From Micrococcus terreus (GTDB lineage Bacteria; Actinomycetota; Actinomycetes; Actinomycetales; Micrococcaceae), in NCBI RefSeq assembly GCF_900116905.1, contig NZ_FPCG01000007.1:62001-126000 (forward strand): a stretch of 64,000 nucleotides of DNA, given 5' to 3'. Positions within the stretch are counted from its first letter, which is position 1; each line of letters starts with the position of its first letter. The position numbers and the translations under genes are program-made. Under the pieces are notes generated by a model. It saw nothing but the letters and a program-made list of their open reading frames with translations. It did no database searches and was not told where the DNA came from. This document shows positions 26,393 to 35,900 of this stretch, piece after piece.

Positions 26393-28276
26393 TCATCGCT
26401 TCGAGGCCCGATACCCCGCCGCCTCGGCTGCCGCCCGAGTGGCGAAGCACTCCTCGGCTCTGGTGACGGCGTAGTACGCCCCTCCGGGGACGTGATAGAT
26501 GCCGGAGTTGGCGTTGCCCTTGATCGGGTAGGCCGCAGGGCAGCTTCCCGTGGAGGTGGGCGGCGTCTGCGTGGCCACACGAACAGTGGCGGAGGTCCGG
26601 GCGACGGTTCCATAGCCGGCCTTCGAGCCGGTCACGCGCACCGAGATGTTCCGGCCCACATCAGCTGAGGTGAGTCGGTAGCTGGTGCCCGTGGCTCCAG
26701 GGATCGCCACTCCGTTGCGCAGCCACTGCTGGCGCAGCGTGGTCCCGGAGGTCCAGGTGCCCCGGGCGGCACTGACCGTGTACCCGGCGCGGGCCGTGCC
26801 CGAGAGCTTGGGCGTGGGGGCCGTCAGCACGCCCAGCGCCACAGCACCCGTCCTCGAGCTGACCGTGGTGACGGTCGTGTATCCGGCTTTGGAACCGGTC
26901 ACTCGCACGGAGATGTACTTGCCACGGTCGGCAGCTGTCAGCATGTACTTGGGGCTCGTGGCACCGGTGATCGGCACACCGTTGCGCAGCCACTGCTGGC
27001 GCAGCGTGGTCCCGGAGGTCCACGTGCCACGGAGCGCGGTCAAGGTCTGCCCCACGCGCACTGTGCCGGAGATCTTCGGGGCCGGTGCGGTCAGCGTGCC
27101 CAGGGAGATCACCGCGGTGCGGGGAGTCAGCTTCGTGACGTTGTCGTACCCCGTCTTGGACGCTGTCACCCGGACGGCGATGCGAGCACCACGGTCAGCA
27201 GCCGTCAACGTGTACTTGTAGCCGGTGGCACCGGTGATCGGCGCACCGTTGCGCAGCCACTGCTGGCGCAGCGCGGTCCCGATGGGCCACGTCCCGCGCA
27301 GCACGGTCAGGGTCTGCCCCACCCGGGTCGCCCCGGCTATCGTGGGGTTCGGTCCGGTCAGGACGCCGGGCGAGACGGCAACGGTCGCTGGCGTCAGCTT
27401 GGTGACGTCCGCGTGTCCGGGCTTGGATGCGGTCACTCGAACGGCGATGCGAGCACCACGGTCAGCAGCCGTCAACGTGTACTTGTAGCCGGTGGCACCG
27501 GTGATCGGCGCACCGTTGCGCAGCCACTGCTGGCGCAGCGCGGTCCCGATGGGCCACGTCCCGCGCAGCACGGTCAGGGTCTGCCCCACTCGGGTGGTTC
27601 CGGCGACCGTGGGATCCGGGCCGATCAGCACGCCGGCGGCAACCACACTGGATGCACCGGCCGCGCTGGCCACGGCCGGGATTGTGCACCCGCCGCGTGA
27701 GCCGCTGATCTGCACGGTGATCGACCGGTTAACGTCCGTCACACCCAGCGTGTAGGTGGGCTGGGTGGCGCCGATGATCTCCACGCCGTCGCGCAGCCAC
27801 TGGTAGTGGATGGTCGAGCCAGAGGGCATCGGACCCGGAACGGCGGTCAGGGTCTTCCCCAGAGCGGCCTGCCCCTGGACGACCGGCCGAGTCAGCTGTG
27901 ACTCGAGGATCTGGACGGGACCGACCCCGTTTGTGTCCGCAGCAAAACCGTTCTGCGTGATGCGAGCGGAGATGATCGAGCAGGTGTCCTCGAGGACCAG
28001 GCGGTAGTCCGCACCCGTCGCTCCAGACAGTGGAACCCCGTCACGCATCCACTGGATCTGGCTGGTCGGATCCAGCTCCCCGGCGAGGGAGAGCAGCTGT
28101 CCGACCACGGCGTTGCCGACGACCTCTGGGGTGGTGACCGTGAGGGCCTGGGACGGGGCAGCGCTGGCAGCGCTGGGAGTGGCCGCGAAGGCCGGGACGG
28201 CACTGGGCACCATCAAGGAGCAGACCAGTGCAACAATTCCCAGAACATGCTGGGATCTTATCAAGGGGCGAACCAT
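26393..28276 (-). CDS. Secreted sunset-domain protein with Ig-like tandem repeats
   Basis: 627 residues from the ATG at 28276; the frame extends six codons further to a GTG, and neither start has a clear ribosome site. A signal peptide (residues about 7-32, ending AFAA) is followed by six Ig-like modules. The last four are near-identical copies of 89 residues, each with LRGTW, LRQQWLRNG, ITGAT and Y.LT.AD. The C-terminal 50 residues (CPAAYPIKGN, YHVPGG, CFAT, AAGYRASKR) form a sunset domain with two cysteines, common on secreted actinobacterial nucleases and surface proteins. Likely exported and surface-acting, perhaps adhesive; no catalytic domain is visible. Confidence 0.82.
   Translation of the reverse strand: MVRPLIRSQHVLGIVALVCSLMVPSAVPAFAATPSAASAAPSQALTVTTPEVVGNAVVGQLLSLAGELDPTSQIQWMRDGVPLSGATGADYRLVLEDTCSIISARITQNGFAADTNGVGPVQILESQLTRPVVQGQAALGKTLTAVPGPMPSGSTIHYQWLRDGVEIIGATQPTYTLGVTDVNRSITVQISGSRGGCTIPAVASAAGASSVVAAGVLIGPDPTVAGTTRVGQTLTVLRGTWPIGTALRQQWLRNGAPITGATGYKYTLTAADRGARIAVRVTASKPGHADVTKLTPATVAVSPGVLTGPNPTIAGATRVGQTLTVLRGTWPIGTALRQQWLRNGAPITGATGYKYTLTAADRGARIAVRVTASKTGYDNVTKLTPRTAVISLGTLTAPAPKISGTVRVGQTLTALRGTWTSGTTLRQQWLRNGVPITGATSPKYMLTAADRGKYISVRVTGSKAGYTTVTTVSSRTGAVALGVLTAPTPKLSGTARAGYTVSAARGTWTSGTTLRQQWLRNGVAIPGATGTSYRLTSADVGRNISVRVTGSKAGYGTVARTSATVRVATQTPPTSTGSCPAAYPIKGNANSGIYHVPGGAYYAVTRAEECFATRAAAEAAGYRASKR
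26660..27727. repeat. Four 267-bp tandem repeats inside the sunset-domain gene
   Basis: The anchor CCGTTGCGCAGCCACTGCTG starts at 26712, 26979, 27246 and 27513, exactly 267 bases apart. The two copies at 27246 and 27513 are almost identical over more than 150 bases, which suggests recent duplication or gene conversion. Outer limits are approximate. Confidence 0.9.
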
Positions 28277-28361
28277 ACACTCATTATCGCCCACGTATCA
28301 ACCTCTACGCGCCAGCGGCTCCCATGTCGCCGCGAGCTGGAGTCGTGGCCTGTCAGATGCG

Positions 28362-28399
28362 AACAGCCCCGGCGACTCAACCGAGTCACCGGGGCTGTT
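28362..28399 (-). terminator. Hairpin terminator downstream of tRNA-Ser
   Basis: 17-base arms (28362-28378 and 28383-28399, core CAGCCCCGG/CCGGGGCTG) with one mismatch and an AACC loop, 8 bases past the tRNA 3' end. Confidence 0.8.
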
Positions 28400-28406
28400 C
28401 CCACTG

Positions 28407-28491
28407 CGGAGGATGGGGGATTTGAACCCCCGAGGGCGTGAACCCAACACGCGTTCCAGGCGTGCGCCATAGGCCGCTAGGCGAATCCTCC
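28407..28491 (-). tRNA. tRNA-Ser (anticodon GGA)
   Basis: 85 bases on the minus strand. Acceptor arms GGAGGAT and ATCCTCC pair at the two ends, with G as discriminator as in serine tRNAs. The anticodon loop CTGGAAC gives GGA (codons UCC/UCU). A long variable arm follows, and the T arm GGGGGTTCAAATCCCCC is intact. CCA is not encoded. It sits divergent from the SRP RNA gene. Confidence 0.95.
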
Positions 28492-28608
28492 TCATGTACT
28501 CACACGCCGATCACCGGGGTGACCGTCGCACGAGCAGAGTCCATCATAACGGACGCCGCCCCTCGGGGACCAATCGGCCCCGGGAGGCCGCCACCGTCCC
28601 AACGCTGG

Positions 28609-28614
28609 TAGTAT
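28609..28614 (+). promoter_or_regulatory. -10 element of the SRP RNA gene
   Basis: TAGTAT at 28609-28614, seven bases before the predicted RNA 5' end. No good -35 hexamer is visible. Confidence 0.5.
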
Positions 28615-28620
28615 GGTCGG

Positions 28621-28712
28621 CGGCCCCTCACGTGGTGTCATCTCGCTGAACTCCCCCAGGACCGGAAGGTAGCAAGGGTAGGTGGGCTCTGGCAGGTGCG
28701 TGGGGGGTCTTT
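28621..28712 (+). ncRNA. ffs: Signal recognition particle RNA (4.5S type)
   Basis: The conserved domain IV sequence CCAGGACCGGAAGGTAGCA lies at 28656-28674, containing the GGAA tetraloop and the Ffh-binding asymmetric loop. The flanks CCCCTCACG near the 5' end and CGTGGGGGG near the 3' end pair to close the single hairpin. The RNA joins Ffh to target membrane proteins co-translationally. Ends are estimated from pairing and from the -10 box. In actinobacteria ffs usually lies close to dnaX; here gluQ and a nitroreductase come between. Confidence 0.92.
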
Positions 28713-28738
28713 GACGTTCTCGGAAAGGTCCCCCACCC

Positions 28739-29797
28739 ATGCGCGCAGGACGGTACGCCCCCAGCCCCACCGGTCAGCTGCACCTGGGCAATCTGCGCAC
28801 GGCCCTGCTCGCCTGGCTCTTCGCCCGGCACACCGAGCGCACCTTCCTGCTGCGGATCGAGGACCTGGACCGGGTTCGCGCCGGCGCCGAGGCCCAGCAG
28901 CTGCGCGAGCTCGAGGCGATCGGCCTGAACTGGGACGCCGAGCCCGTCCGCCAGTCCGAGCGCATCGACCTCTATGAGCACGCCCTGGACGTCCTTCGCG
29001 AGCGCGGCCTGGTCTACGAGTGCTTCTGCTCGCGCAAGGACATCGCCGAGGCCACCAGCGCCCCTCATCCCACGCAGTCCCCCGCCTCCTCTGCACAGCT
29101 GCCCGACGACGGCCCCTCGCCTCACAGCGCGGGTCGCCTGCTGCTTCCGCCCGGCTCCTATCCGGGCACCTGCCGGAACCTCTCGGAATCAGAACGCGAG
29201 CGCCGTCGTCGGGACCGCCCTGCAGCCCTGCGGATCGACGCCGCGCGCGCCGCGGGAACCGACGGGGCACCGGCCCATCAGGTGACCGATGTGCTGCACG
29301 GGACGGTGCGGGCGGCGGTGGACGACTTCGTGCTGCGGCGCAATGACGGCGCGTTCGCCTACAACCTGGCTGTGGTGGTGGACGATCTCACGCAGGGCGT
29401 GGACCAGGTGGTGCGCGGCGACGACCTGCTCAGCTCGGCTCCGCGTCAGGACTGGCTGGCCGGGGTCCTGTGGGATGCCGGGGCGATCGAGGTGCCCGGT
29501 GAAGCACAGGACAGGCCCGTCACGGAGTACGCCCATGTGCCTCTGGTGCTCAACGCCGAGGGGAAGCGGCTGGCCAAGCGGGACGGCGCGGTGACCCTGG
29601 AGGACATGGGCGTGCTGGACGGCCTGGACGGCCAGGACATCCCGGACACCGAGCCCGCACCGTGGACGGCCGACCGGGTGCGCACGGTGCTGTTGGAGTC
29701 CGTCGGACTGCCCGGGGAGAGTCTGGACGCCGCCCTGGACGCGTTCGCCCCGGACCGTCTCCCCCGCACCCCCTGGATCTTCACCGGCCTCGACTGA
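28739..29797 (+). CDS. gluQ: Glutamyl-Q tRNA(Asp) synthetase
   Basis: 352 residues. It resembles the catalytic half of glutamyl-tRNA synthetase. The HIGH-like HLGN is in APSPTGQLHLGNLRTALLAWL (residues 7-27) and the KMSKS-like motif in GKRLAKRDGAVTL. It lacks the anticodon-binding domain. It charges glutamate onto queuosine 34 of tRNA-Asp. GGAAAGG precedes the ATG. It starts 27 bases behind the SRP RNA. A poorly conserved insertion at about residues 108-130 contains a copy of the dispersed motif (29102-29112). Confidence 0.9.
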   Translation: MRAGRYAPSPTGQLHLGNLRTALLAWLFARHTERTFLLRIEDLDRVRAGAEAQQLRELEAIGLNWDAEPVRQSERIDLYEHALDVLRERGLVYECFCSRKDIAEATSAPHPTQSPASSAQLPDDGPSPHSAGRLLLPPGSYPGTCRNLSESERERRRRDRPAALRIDAARAAGTDGAPAHQVTDVLHGTVRAAVDDFVLRRNDGAFAYNLAVVVDDLTQGVDQVVRGDDLLSSAPRQDWLAGVLWDAGAIEVPGEAQDRPVTEYAHVPLVLNAEGKRLAKRDGAVTLEDMGVLDGLDGQDIPDTEPAPWTADRVRTVLLESVGLPGESLDAALDAFAPDRLPRTPWIFTGLD

Positions 29798-29810
29798 GCT
29801 CGGTGCAGGC

Positions 29811-30443
29811 TCAGAGCACCTGGGCGGCCTGCTCGAACTCCAGCCGGCCGGCACGCGGGCGCTGGGCGTCCTCATCCTCGGGGTTCGGGGCGTGACCCAC
29901 ATTGATCACCAGCAGGGTCTTCCAGCCGTTCTCCGCATGGAACTCGGCGTCCACACCGGAGGTGTCCAGGCCGCCCATGGGGCCGACCTGCAGGCCGTGG
30001 GCGCGCAGGGCCAACATCAGGTAGCCGGTCTGGATCAGGGCGTTGGTGCGTGCCATGCCTTCGCGGACCTCAGCCTTGCCCTCGAACTGCTCGCGCGCGC
30101 CCTCGCGGTGCGGCGCCAGGTGCGGCATGTGCTCGTGCCAGCGGGGGTCATAGGCGGCCACCAGGGCCAGCGGTGCGGCCGCGGTCTTGTCCTGGTTCCC
30201 CGGGGCCATGTGGGCGATCAGACGCTCGCGCGCCTCAGCCGAGTCCACCACGGTCAGACGCAGCGGCTGGATGTTCATGGCGGTCGGCGCCCACCGCAGG
30301 TCCTCGTACACCTTCTGGACCAGGGCCACGTCCACCGGCTCGTCGGTGAAGGTGTTGGTGGTGTGCGCGCCCTCGAACAGCACGGCGAGCTGCTCCTGGG
30401 TCAGGGCGGGGAGGTCGGTCAGGGTGGCGGCAGAGGTGGTCAC
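29811..30443 (-). CDS. Nitroreductase family protein, malonic semialdehyde reductase (RutE)-like
   Basis: 210 residues from the GTG at 30443, preceded by GAGGAG. FMN-binding nitroreductase fold with RWAPTAMNIQPLRLTVV near residue 50 and GLQVGPMGGLDTSGVDAEFH toward the C-terminus, as in RutE/HadB-type enzymes that reduce malonic semialdehyde or quinones. It ends 13 bases from convergent gluQ and is divergent from dnaX. No other rut genes are present, so the physiological substrate is open. Confidence 0.83.
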   Translation of the reverse strand: MTTSAATLTDLPALTQEQLAVLFEGAHTTNTFTDEPVDVALVQKVYEDLRWAPTAMNIQPLRLTVVDSAEARERLIAHMAPGNQDKTAAAPLALVAAYDPRWHEHMPHLAPHREGAREQFEGKAEVREGMARTNALIQTGYLMLALRAHGLQVGPMGGLDTSGVDAEFHAENGWKTLLVINVGHAPNPEDEDAQRPRAGRLEFEQAAQVL

Positions 30444-30576
30444 GGCCGGGCTCCTCGGGGAGTCGGGGTCAGGGTCCACCAGTGGTCAACCCACCCTGCG
30501 GCACGGTTCTTCCCGGTCCCCTTGCGCGTGCCCTCCGTTCCTGTGGACCGACCGTGCAGCACCGCCCTGCAGCGAC

Positions 30577-30582
30577 TAGGGT
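30577..30582 (+). promoter_or_regulatory. -10 element placed for a leaderless dnaX mRNA
   Basis: TAGGGT ends 7 bases before the dnaX GTG (30590). There is no ribosome site between them, so transcription probably starts at the first base of the start codon. Confidence 0.5.
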
Positions 30583-30589
30583 GCTGTGG

Positions 30590-33500
30590 GTGACCACCGC
30601 CCTGTATCGCCGCTACCGCCCCGACTCCTTCGAGGACGTGATCGGGCAGGAGCACGTCACCGGACCCCTCATGCAGGCGCTGTCCAAGGACCGGGTCAAC
30701 CACGCCTACCTCTTCTCCGGCCCCCGCGGCTGCGGCAAGACCACCTCGGCCCGCATTCTGGCGCGCTGTCTGAACTGTGCCCAGGGCCCCACCCCCACCC
30801 CGTGCGGTCAGTGCGACTCCTGCCAGGAGCTGGCCACCGGCGGCTCGGGCGCCCTGGACGTGATCGAGATCGACGCCGCCTCCCACGGCGGTGTGGACGA
30901 CGCCCGAGATCTGCGCGAGCGGGCCACCTTCGCCCCGGTGCGAGACCGCTACAAGATCTTCATCATCGACGAGGCCCACATGGTCACCTCGGCGGGCTTC
31001 AACGCGCTGCTGAAGATCGTGGAGGAGCCGCCGGAGCACATCAAGTTCATCTTCGCCACCACCGAGCCGGACAAGGTGATCGGGACCATCCGTTCCCGCA
31101 CGCACCACTATCCCTTCCGGCTGGTGCCGCCGGAGCCGCTGATGGAGTACCTGGAGCGGCTCTGTGCCCAGGAGAACGTGGCCGTGGCGCCCGGTGTGCT
31201 CTCGCTGGTGGTGCGCTCGGGCGGTGGGTCCGTGCGTGACACCCTCTCGGTGCTGGACCAGCTGATGGCCGGCGCCACCGAGGACGGGCTGGCCTATGAC
31301 CTCACCGTCAACCTGCTCGGGTACACCCCGGATGCCCTGCTCGACGATGTGGTGGACGCTGTGGCCGCCTCCGATTCGCAGACCGTGTTCCGTGTGGTGG
31401 ACCGGGTGGTGCAGTCCGGTCAGGACCCGCGCCGGTTCGTGGAGGACCTGTTGGAGCGGTTCCGCGACCTGGTGATCGTCAAGGCCATGCCGGATGCCGC
31501 CTCCTCCGTCCTGCATGGCATGCCCGAGGACCAGCTGCGTCGGCTCGAGACCCAGGCTGCCCAGCTGGGCGGCGGCGAGCTCTCCCGCGCGGCGGACATC
31601 ACCAACCACGCCCTGACCGAGATGGTCGGCGCCACGAGTCCGCGGCTGCACCTCGAGCTGCTCATGGCCCGGCTGATGCTGCCCTCCACCGATCAGACCG
31701 AACGTGGCCTGGCCGCGCGGCTGGATCGGATCGAGCGCCGCCTCTCCTACGGAGGACAGGCAGAGGCAGGGCTTCCCGACGCCGGCCCCGCACCCTCTCC
31801 TGGCGCCTCACCTCAGCAGGGTGGCCAGGGGATGGATCAGGGTGCTCCGGGTCAGCAGGGCCTCTCCGGTGCCGCGCTGGCCCGCGCGGCGATGCGCCGG
31901 GACCAGCAGGGCGAAGCGCCAGCCGAGCGACCCGACCAGGCGCCGCAGACCCCGCAGTCGGCCGCGCGCCCACCGGCGGTCCAGCCCGCTCAGGACTCCC
32001 CCGTCCCGCCGTCCGAGCCGAACACCCCCACCATCCCTCCGGCCGCTGTGTCCGGCGAGGCAGAGCAGGAGCGCGAGGAGCAGGCCGAACAGCACCCCGC
32101 CGCCGCAACGCCCGTGCCGCAGAGCCAGCGTCCCGACGAGCCCGCGGCCGGCCCGGACCACCAGCCCGGCGTGCCCGAGCATGATCAGTCCGCACCGCGC
32201 CAGCAGGACGAGCCGGTGCAGACCGATCAGGCCCCGGCGCCCTCCCAGTCATCACCGCAGACTCAGCGTCCCGCTGCCCCTGCACCGTCCGCCGACTGGG
32301 GCGGCACCTGGGCCGTGCCGCCGGAGGAGCCCGCCCGCCAGGACCGGCCGGCGCCGTCTCAGGCACAGCATCCCGCACCGGCCCAGCAGGAACCGCAGGC
32401 GCGGCAGACCCCGCCCAACCAGCGCGAGCAGCTGCGCCCCGCACCGCCGGCCCCGGATGGCCCGTCGGCCTCGGCTGCCGATCGTGGGGCACCGCAGCAC
32501 CAGCAGGCTCCCGGCCAGCAGCCCGAGTCCCCTGCGGGCCCACCGCAGCAGCCCTCCGGTGGCGGCAACTCGGTGGAGATGATCCGCCGTGCCTGGCCCG
32601 AGGTCCTGGACGTGCTGCAGGAGAACGCCCGGTTCATCTGGATCGTGGTCAGCCAGAACGCCTCCGTGGCCGGGTTCGACGGCCAGCTGCTGACCATCGG
32701 CTTCGCCAATGACGGCGCCCGCGACCGCGTGCAGCAGCGCGGGGGCGATCAGGACATCGCCCGTGCGGTGAACCAAGTCCTGGGCATGCAGCCGCAGATC
32801 GACCTCATCACGGGAGGGGCTGCTCCGGCAGGTGGTCCTGGCCCAAAAGCTGAGGGCCGCCCCACCCCGGCGGCCCCCCAGCCGCAGCAGTCCCCTGCCC
32901 CGGCACCCGCAGCAGGCCGGCAGCCAGCCGCACCGGCCCCAGCCCCGGAACGTGAGCATCAGCCAGCGGCCCCGGCTCCGCAGTCAGACCGTCCGGCCGG
33001 TCCCACCGGTGGCCGCCCCGCCGAGCCTCAGGGACCCCCGCCTGCTGACGAGAACCCCTGGGCCCTGCCCCCGGAGCCGGACGAGGATCCGTTCGATCCC
33101 TACGAGGAGCAGTACGCCCCCGAGGACGATCCCTACGCTCCCCTGGACACCTCTGCCTCATCCTCGGACCAGGATCCGGACCGTGGCGTCCTGGACGCCG
33201 AGGACATCCCGGTGTCCGACGCCGCTGCCACCCCTGCGTCCGACTCTCCCGCCGCTCCAGCACCCGCCGCTCCGGCAGCAGCAGAACCGACGCTCGAGGA
33301 GTCGGCCCCCGAGGAGCCGAAGGTCTCCCGGCCCGAACCCGGCTGGGGCATCCCGGTGTTCGCCCGGCCCGAGGCCGAGATGCGTGCCGAACGTGCCGGT
33401 GGCGCGGGATTCACCGCCGCATCCACCGCAGGCGAGTCCTCCGCCACGACGTCCGATCAGACCGCCCCGGACAGCTCCGGTACGCCGCACGGCCGCCGGG

Positions 33501-33934
33501 CCAGCAGGTTCCAGCAGATGATGGAGCAGTACAACAGGACCCAGGCCGGGGCCGCGGCGCCTCACCCCGGGACCAGCCCGCAGGCCTCCTCGATGTCCGC
33601 CGGCACCCCGGCCGGCGCGCCCACAGCGTCATCCTCGGCAGACGAACCCGGCGCCTCAGAGCCGTCCGCCTCCTCACCGCAGGCGGACGCCTCAGGTGAG
33701 GGGCCGTCGTCGGGACGCCCTGGCGGAGCCGGAGGCGCCACCGGCGCGGCCCACTCCACCGGCGGGGTGAACGCCCCGGGCGGGAACGGCTCCGTAGACT
33801 GGTCGGACGAGACCCCCAGTGATGACGATGAGACCATCGAGGACTCCGGCCTGGCCGGACGCCCCGTGGTGGAGCGCATCCTCGGGGCACGCCTGATCGA
33901 GGAACGCAGCCTCGACGGCGGACCGCTGGGCTGA
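30590..33934 (+). CDS. dnaX: DNA polymerase III subunit gamma/tau
   Basis: 1114 residues from the GTG at 30590. The N-terminal AAA+ clamp-loader ATPase has Walker [10 protein letters not shown] at 44-52, a cysteine cluster C60-C78 that binds zinc, and DEAH in the Walker B region (IIDEAHMV). The helical lid and collar run to about residue 370. About 400-650 is Pro/Gln/Ala-rich. A folded part at about 660-740 ([24 protein letters not shown]) is the conserved tau-like domain. A second low-complexity acidic/Pro stretch follows and the end is basic. It is much longer than most homologues because of the two linkers. recR follows after 34 bases. Confidence 0.95.
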   Translation: MTTALYRRYRPDSFEDVIGQEHVTGPLMQALSKDRVNHAYLFSGPRGCGKTTSARILARCLNCAQGPTPTPCGQCDSCQELATGGSGALDVIEIDAASHGGVDDARDLRERATFAPVRDRYKIFIIDEAHMVTSAGFNALLKIVEEPPEHIKFIFATTEPDKVIGTIRSRTHHYPFRLVPPEPLMEYLERLCAQENVAVAPGVLSLVVRSGGGSVRDTLSVLDQLMAGATEDGLAYDLTVNLLGYTPDALLDDVVDAVAASDSQTVFRVVDRVVQSGQDPRRFVEDLLERFRDLVIVKAMPDAASSVLHGMPEDQLRRLETQAAQLGGGELSRAADITNHALTEMVGATSPRLHLELLMARLMLPSTDQTERGLAARLDRIERRLSYGGQAEAGLPDAGPAPSPGASPQQGGQGMDQGAPGQQGLSGAALARAAMRRDQQGEAPAERPDQAPQTPQSAARPPAVQPAQDSPVPPSEPNTPTIPPAAVSGEAEQEREEQAEQHPAAATPVPQSQRPDEPAAGPDHQPGVPEHDQSAPRQQDEPVQTDQAPAPSQSSPQTQRPAAPAPSADWGGTWAVPPEEPARQDRPAPSQAQHPAPAQQEPQARQTPPNQREQLRPAPPAPDGPSASAADRGAPQHQQAPGQQPESPAGPPQQPSGGGNSVEMIRRAWPEVLDVLQENARFIWIVVSQNASVAGFDGQLLTIGFANDGARDRVQQRGGDQDIARAVNQVLGMQPQIDLITGGAAPAGGPGPKAEGRPTPAAPQPQQSPAPAPAAGRQPAAPAPAPEREHQPAAPAPQSDRPAGPTGGRPAEPQGPPPADENPWALPPEPDEDPFDPYEEQYAPEDDPYAPLDTSASSSDQDPDRGVLDAEDIPVSDAAATPASDSPAAPAPAAPAAAEPTLEESAPEEPKVSRPEPGWGIPVFARPEAEMRAERAGGAGFTAASTAGESSATTSDQTAPDSSGTPHGRRASRFQQMMEQYNRTQAGAAAPHPGTSPQASSMSAGTPAGAPTASSSADEPGASEPSASSPQADASGEGPSSGRPGGAGGATGAAHSTGGVNAPGGNGSVDWSDETPSDDDETIEDSGLAGRPVVERILGARLIEERSLDGGPLG

Positions 33935-33968
33935 GGCCCCGTCAGACCGACCCACCGAAAGGGGCACC

Positions 33969-34568
33969 GTGTACGAGGGCGCCGTCCAGGACCTGATCGA
34001 CGAGCTCGGACGCCTCCCCGGGATCGGGCCCAAGTCCGCCCAGCGGATCGCCTTCCACATCCTGGAGGCCGATTCCGAGGACATGATCCGCCTGGCCGAC
34101 TCCATCCGCACGGTCAAGGACAAGGTCAAGCTGTGCCGGATCTGCTTCAACGTCTCCGAACAGGAGACCTGCGGGATCTGCCGGGACGAGCGGCGTGACG
34201 GGACCGCGATCTGCGTCGTCGAGGAGTCCAAGGACGTAGTGGCCATCGAGCGCACGCGCACCTTCCGTGGCCGGTACCACGTGCTCGGCGGTGCCATCAA
34301 CCCGATCGGCGGGATCGGCCCGGACCAGCTGCACATCCGTGAGCTGCTCACCCGTCTGCAGGACGACACCATCCAGGAGGTCATCCTCGCCACCGACCCC
34401 AACCTGGAGGGCGAGGCCACGGCCACCTACCTCTCACGCATGCTCGGCTCCACCGGCATCACCGTGACCCGTCTGGCCTCCGGCCTGCCGGTGGGCGGAG
34501 ACCTGGAGTACGCGGACGAGGTGACGCTCGGCCGAGCCTTCGAGGGCCGCCGCAATGTCACCGGCTGA
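33969..34568 (+). CDS. recR: Recombination mediator protein RecR
   Basis: 199 residues from a GTG, with GAAAGGGG upstream. An N-terminal helix-hairpin-helix ([19 protein letters not shown]) is followed by a C4 zinc finger (C56, C59, C68, C71) and a Toprim domain ([15 protein letters not shown]). It acts with RecO/RecF to load RecA at gaps. The dnaX-recR order is conserved widely in bacteria. Its end overlaps the MFS gene by 14 bases. Confidence 0.96.
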   Translation: MYEGAVQDLIDELGRLPGIGPKSAQRIAFHILEADSEDMIRLADSIRTVKDKVKLCRICFNVSEQETCGICRDERRDGTAICVVEESKDVVAIERTRTFRGRYHVLGGAINPIGGIGPDQLHIRELLTRLQDDTIQEVILATDPNLEGEATATYLSRMLGSTGITVTRLASGLPVGGDLEYADEVTLGRAFEGRRNVTG

Positions 34569-35772
34569 GGACCGCCAGCGTCCCGACGACGCCCCTCGCC
34601 TCTGGACGCCCAGCTTCTGGGCCGCGGTGGTCGCCATGTTCGGCGTGTCCATGGTGTTCATCACCACGATGACCTACATGGCCCTCTACGCCGTGGAGCG
34701 GTTCGGGGTGCAGGACGCCGTGGCCGGATTCGCGGCCAGCTCGTTCATCCTCGGCGCCGCACTGGTGCGGATCATCTCCGGGAAGTACCTGGACTTCATC
34801 GGGCGCAAGCGGCTGCTGCTGATCGCCCTGATCGTGTTCCTGGCCTGCTGCCTGGTCTATCCGTTGACGTGGGACTTCACGAGTCTGGTGGGGCTGCGGC
34901 TGCTGCACGGCATGGCGTTCGGCGGTGCCGGCACCGCCCTGACCGCCTCCGTGGTGGACCTGGTCCCGCGGGCCCGGCGCAGCGAGGGCGTGGGGTACTT
35001 CGGGGCGGCCTCCACCATCTCCACCGCCCTCGGACCGCTCGCCGCCGTCCAGCTCTCCGGGATGTTCGGCGCGGACGCCGTGTTCTGGTTCATCTCCGGC
35101 GCCTCAGTGCTGGCCCTCGGCGCGGTCCTGCTGGGCCGCTTCCCCGAGCGGACCCCCACCCCGGAGGAGCACGCCCGCCGCTTCCGTCTGAGCCTCTCGG
35201 ATGTGCTGGACCCGGATGCCCTGCCCCCGGCGCTCGTGCTGCTCCTGGCGGCCTCGGGCTACGCCGGGGTGGTCACGTTCCTGAACACCGCCCTGCTGGA
35301 ACGGGGCATGGTCACCGCCGCGTCCCTGTTCTTCGTCGCCTACGCCGCCGGCATGCTCCTGGTCCGACTGTTCGCCGGGCGCATCCAGGACACCCGCGGG
35401 GACAACACCGTGATGCTGCCTCTGTTCGCCCTGTTCATCCTCTCCCTGGTCATGCTGGCGGTCGCCGAGCACACCTGGGTGGTGCTGGCCGCCGGTGTGC
35501 TGGGCGGGATCGGGTTCGGGGGCATCACCCCGGCCCTGCAGGTCATCGGCGTCACCCGCGCCCGTCCCGAACGACTGGGCATCGCCACCTCCACCCACTA
35601 CATGATGCTGGACCTGGGCGTGGCCATCGGACCCGTGGTGTTCGGCCTGCTCATCCCCCTGGTCGGCTACACCGGGATGTACCTGGCCCTGGCCGTCACC
35701 GGCACACTCTCCGTGGTCCTCTACTGGCTGGTCCACGGGCGGGCCGCCTCACCCGGCCACCGTCCCTCCTGA
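34555..35772 (+). CDS. MFS transporter (drug/metabolite efflux type)
   Basis: 405 residues, 12 predicted membrane segments, major facilitator superfamily. The loop 2-3 signature appears as [15 protein letters not shown]. The start codon lies inside recR (14-base overlap), so it is likely co-translated with dnaX-recR. The N-terminal tail (residues 6-13, RQRPDDAP) is encoded by a near copy of the dispersed motif. A perfect 13-base hairpin follows the stop. Substrate unknown. Confidence 0.85.
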   Translation: MSPAEDRQRPDDAPRLWTPSFWAAVVAMFGVSMVFITTMTYMALYAVERFGVQDAVAGFAASSFILGAALVRIISGKYLDFIGRKRLLLIALIVFLACCLVYPLTWDFTSLVGLRLLHGMAFGGAGTALTASVVDLVPRARRSEGVGYFGAASTISTALGPLAAVQLSGMFGADAVFWFISGASVLALGAVLLGRFPERTPTPEEHARRFRLSLSDVLDPDALPPALVLLLAASGYAGVVTFLNTALLERGMVTAASLFFVAYAAGMLLVRLFAGRIQDTRGDNTVMLPLFALFILSLVMLAVAEHTWVVLAAGVLGGIGFGGITPALQVIGVTRARPERLGIATSTHYMMLDLGVAIGPVVFGLLIPLVGYTGMYLALAVTGTLSVVLYWLVHGRAASPGHRPS

Positions 35773-35775
35773 TCC

Positions 35776-35803
35776 CGACGACGTCACGTGCGTGACGTCG
35801 TCG
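35776..35803. terminator. Perfect hairpin behind the MFS gene
   Basis: Arms CGACGACGTCACG (35776-35788) and CGTGACGTCGTCG (35791-35803), 13 base pairs with a 2-base centre, 3 bases after the stop. The sequence is almost fully palindromic, so a binding site is an alternative reading. Confidence 0.7.
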
Positions 35804-35837
35804 TGGTCACCTTCAGGAGGGCGCAGGTCTCGGGATC

Positions 35838-35843
35838 TAGACT
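35838..35843 (+). promoter_or_regulatory. Candidate -10 element of lysC
   Basis: TAGACT, about 58 bases before the lysC start, directly after the MFS hairpin. An identical TAGACT stands upstream of purS (58569-58574). Confidence 0.4.
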
Positions 35844-35900
35844 TGCCCCCAGTTCCCCACCCATCGGGCCGCGGCGCGGCCCAGACGCAGCGAGGTCTGC

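Noticed and set aside
26660-27727. CRISPR-like periodicity
   Set aside because: The repeats are 267 bases, in frame and coding; there are no short repeats with unique spacers.
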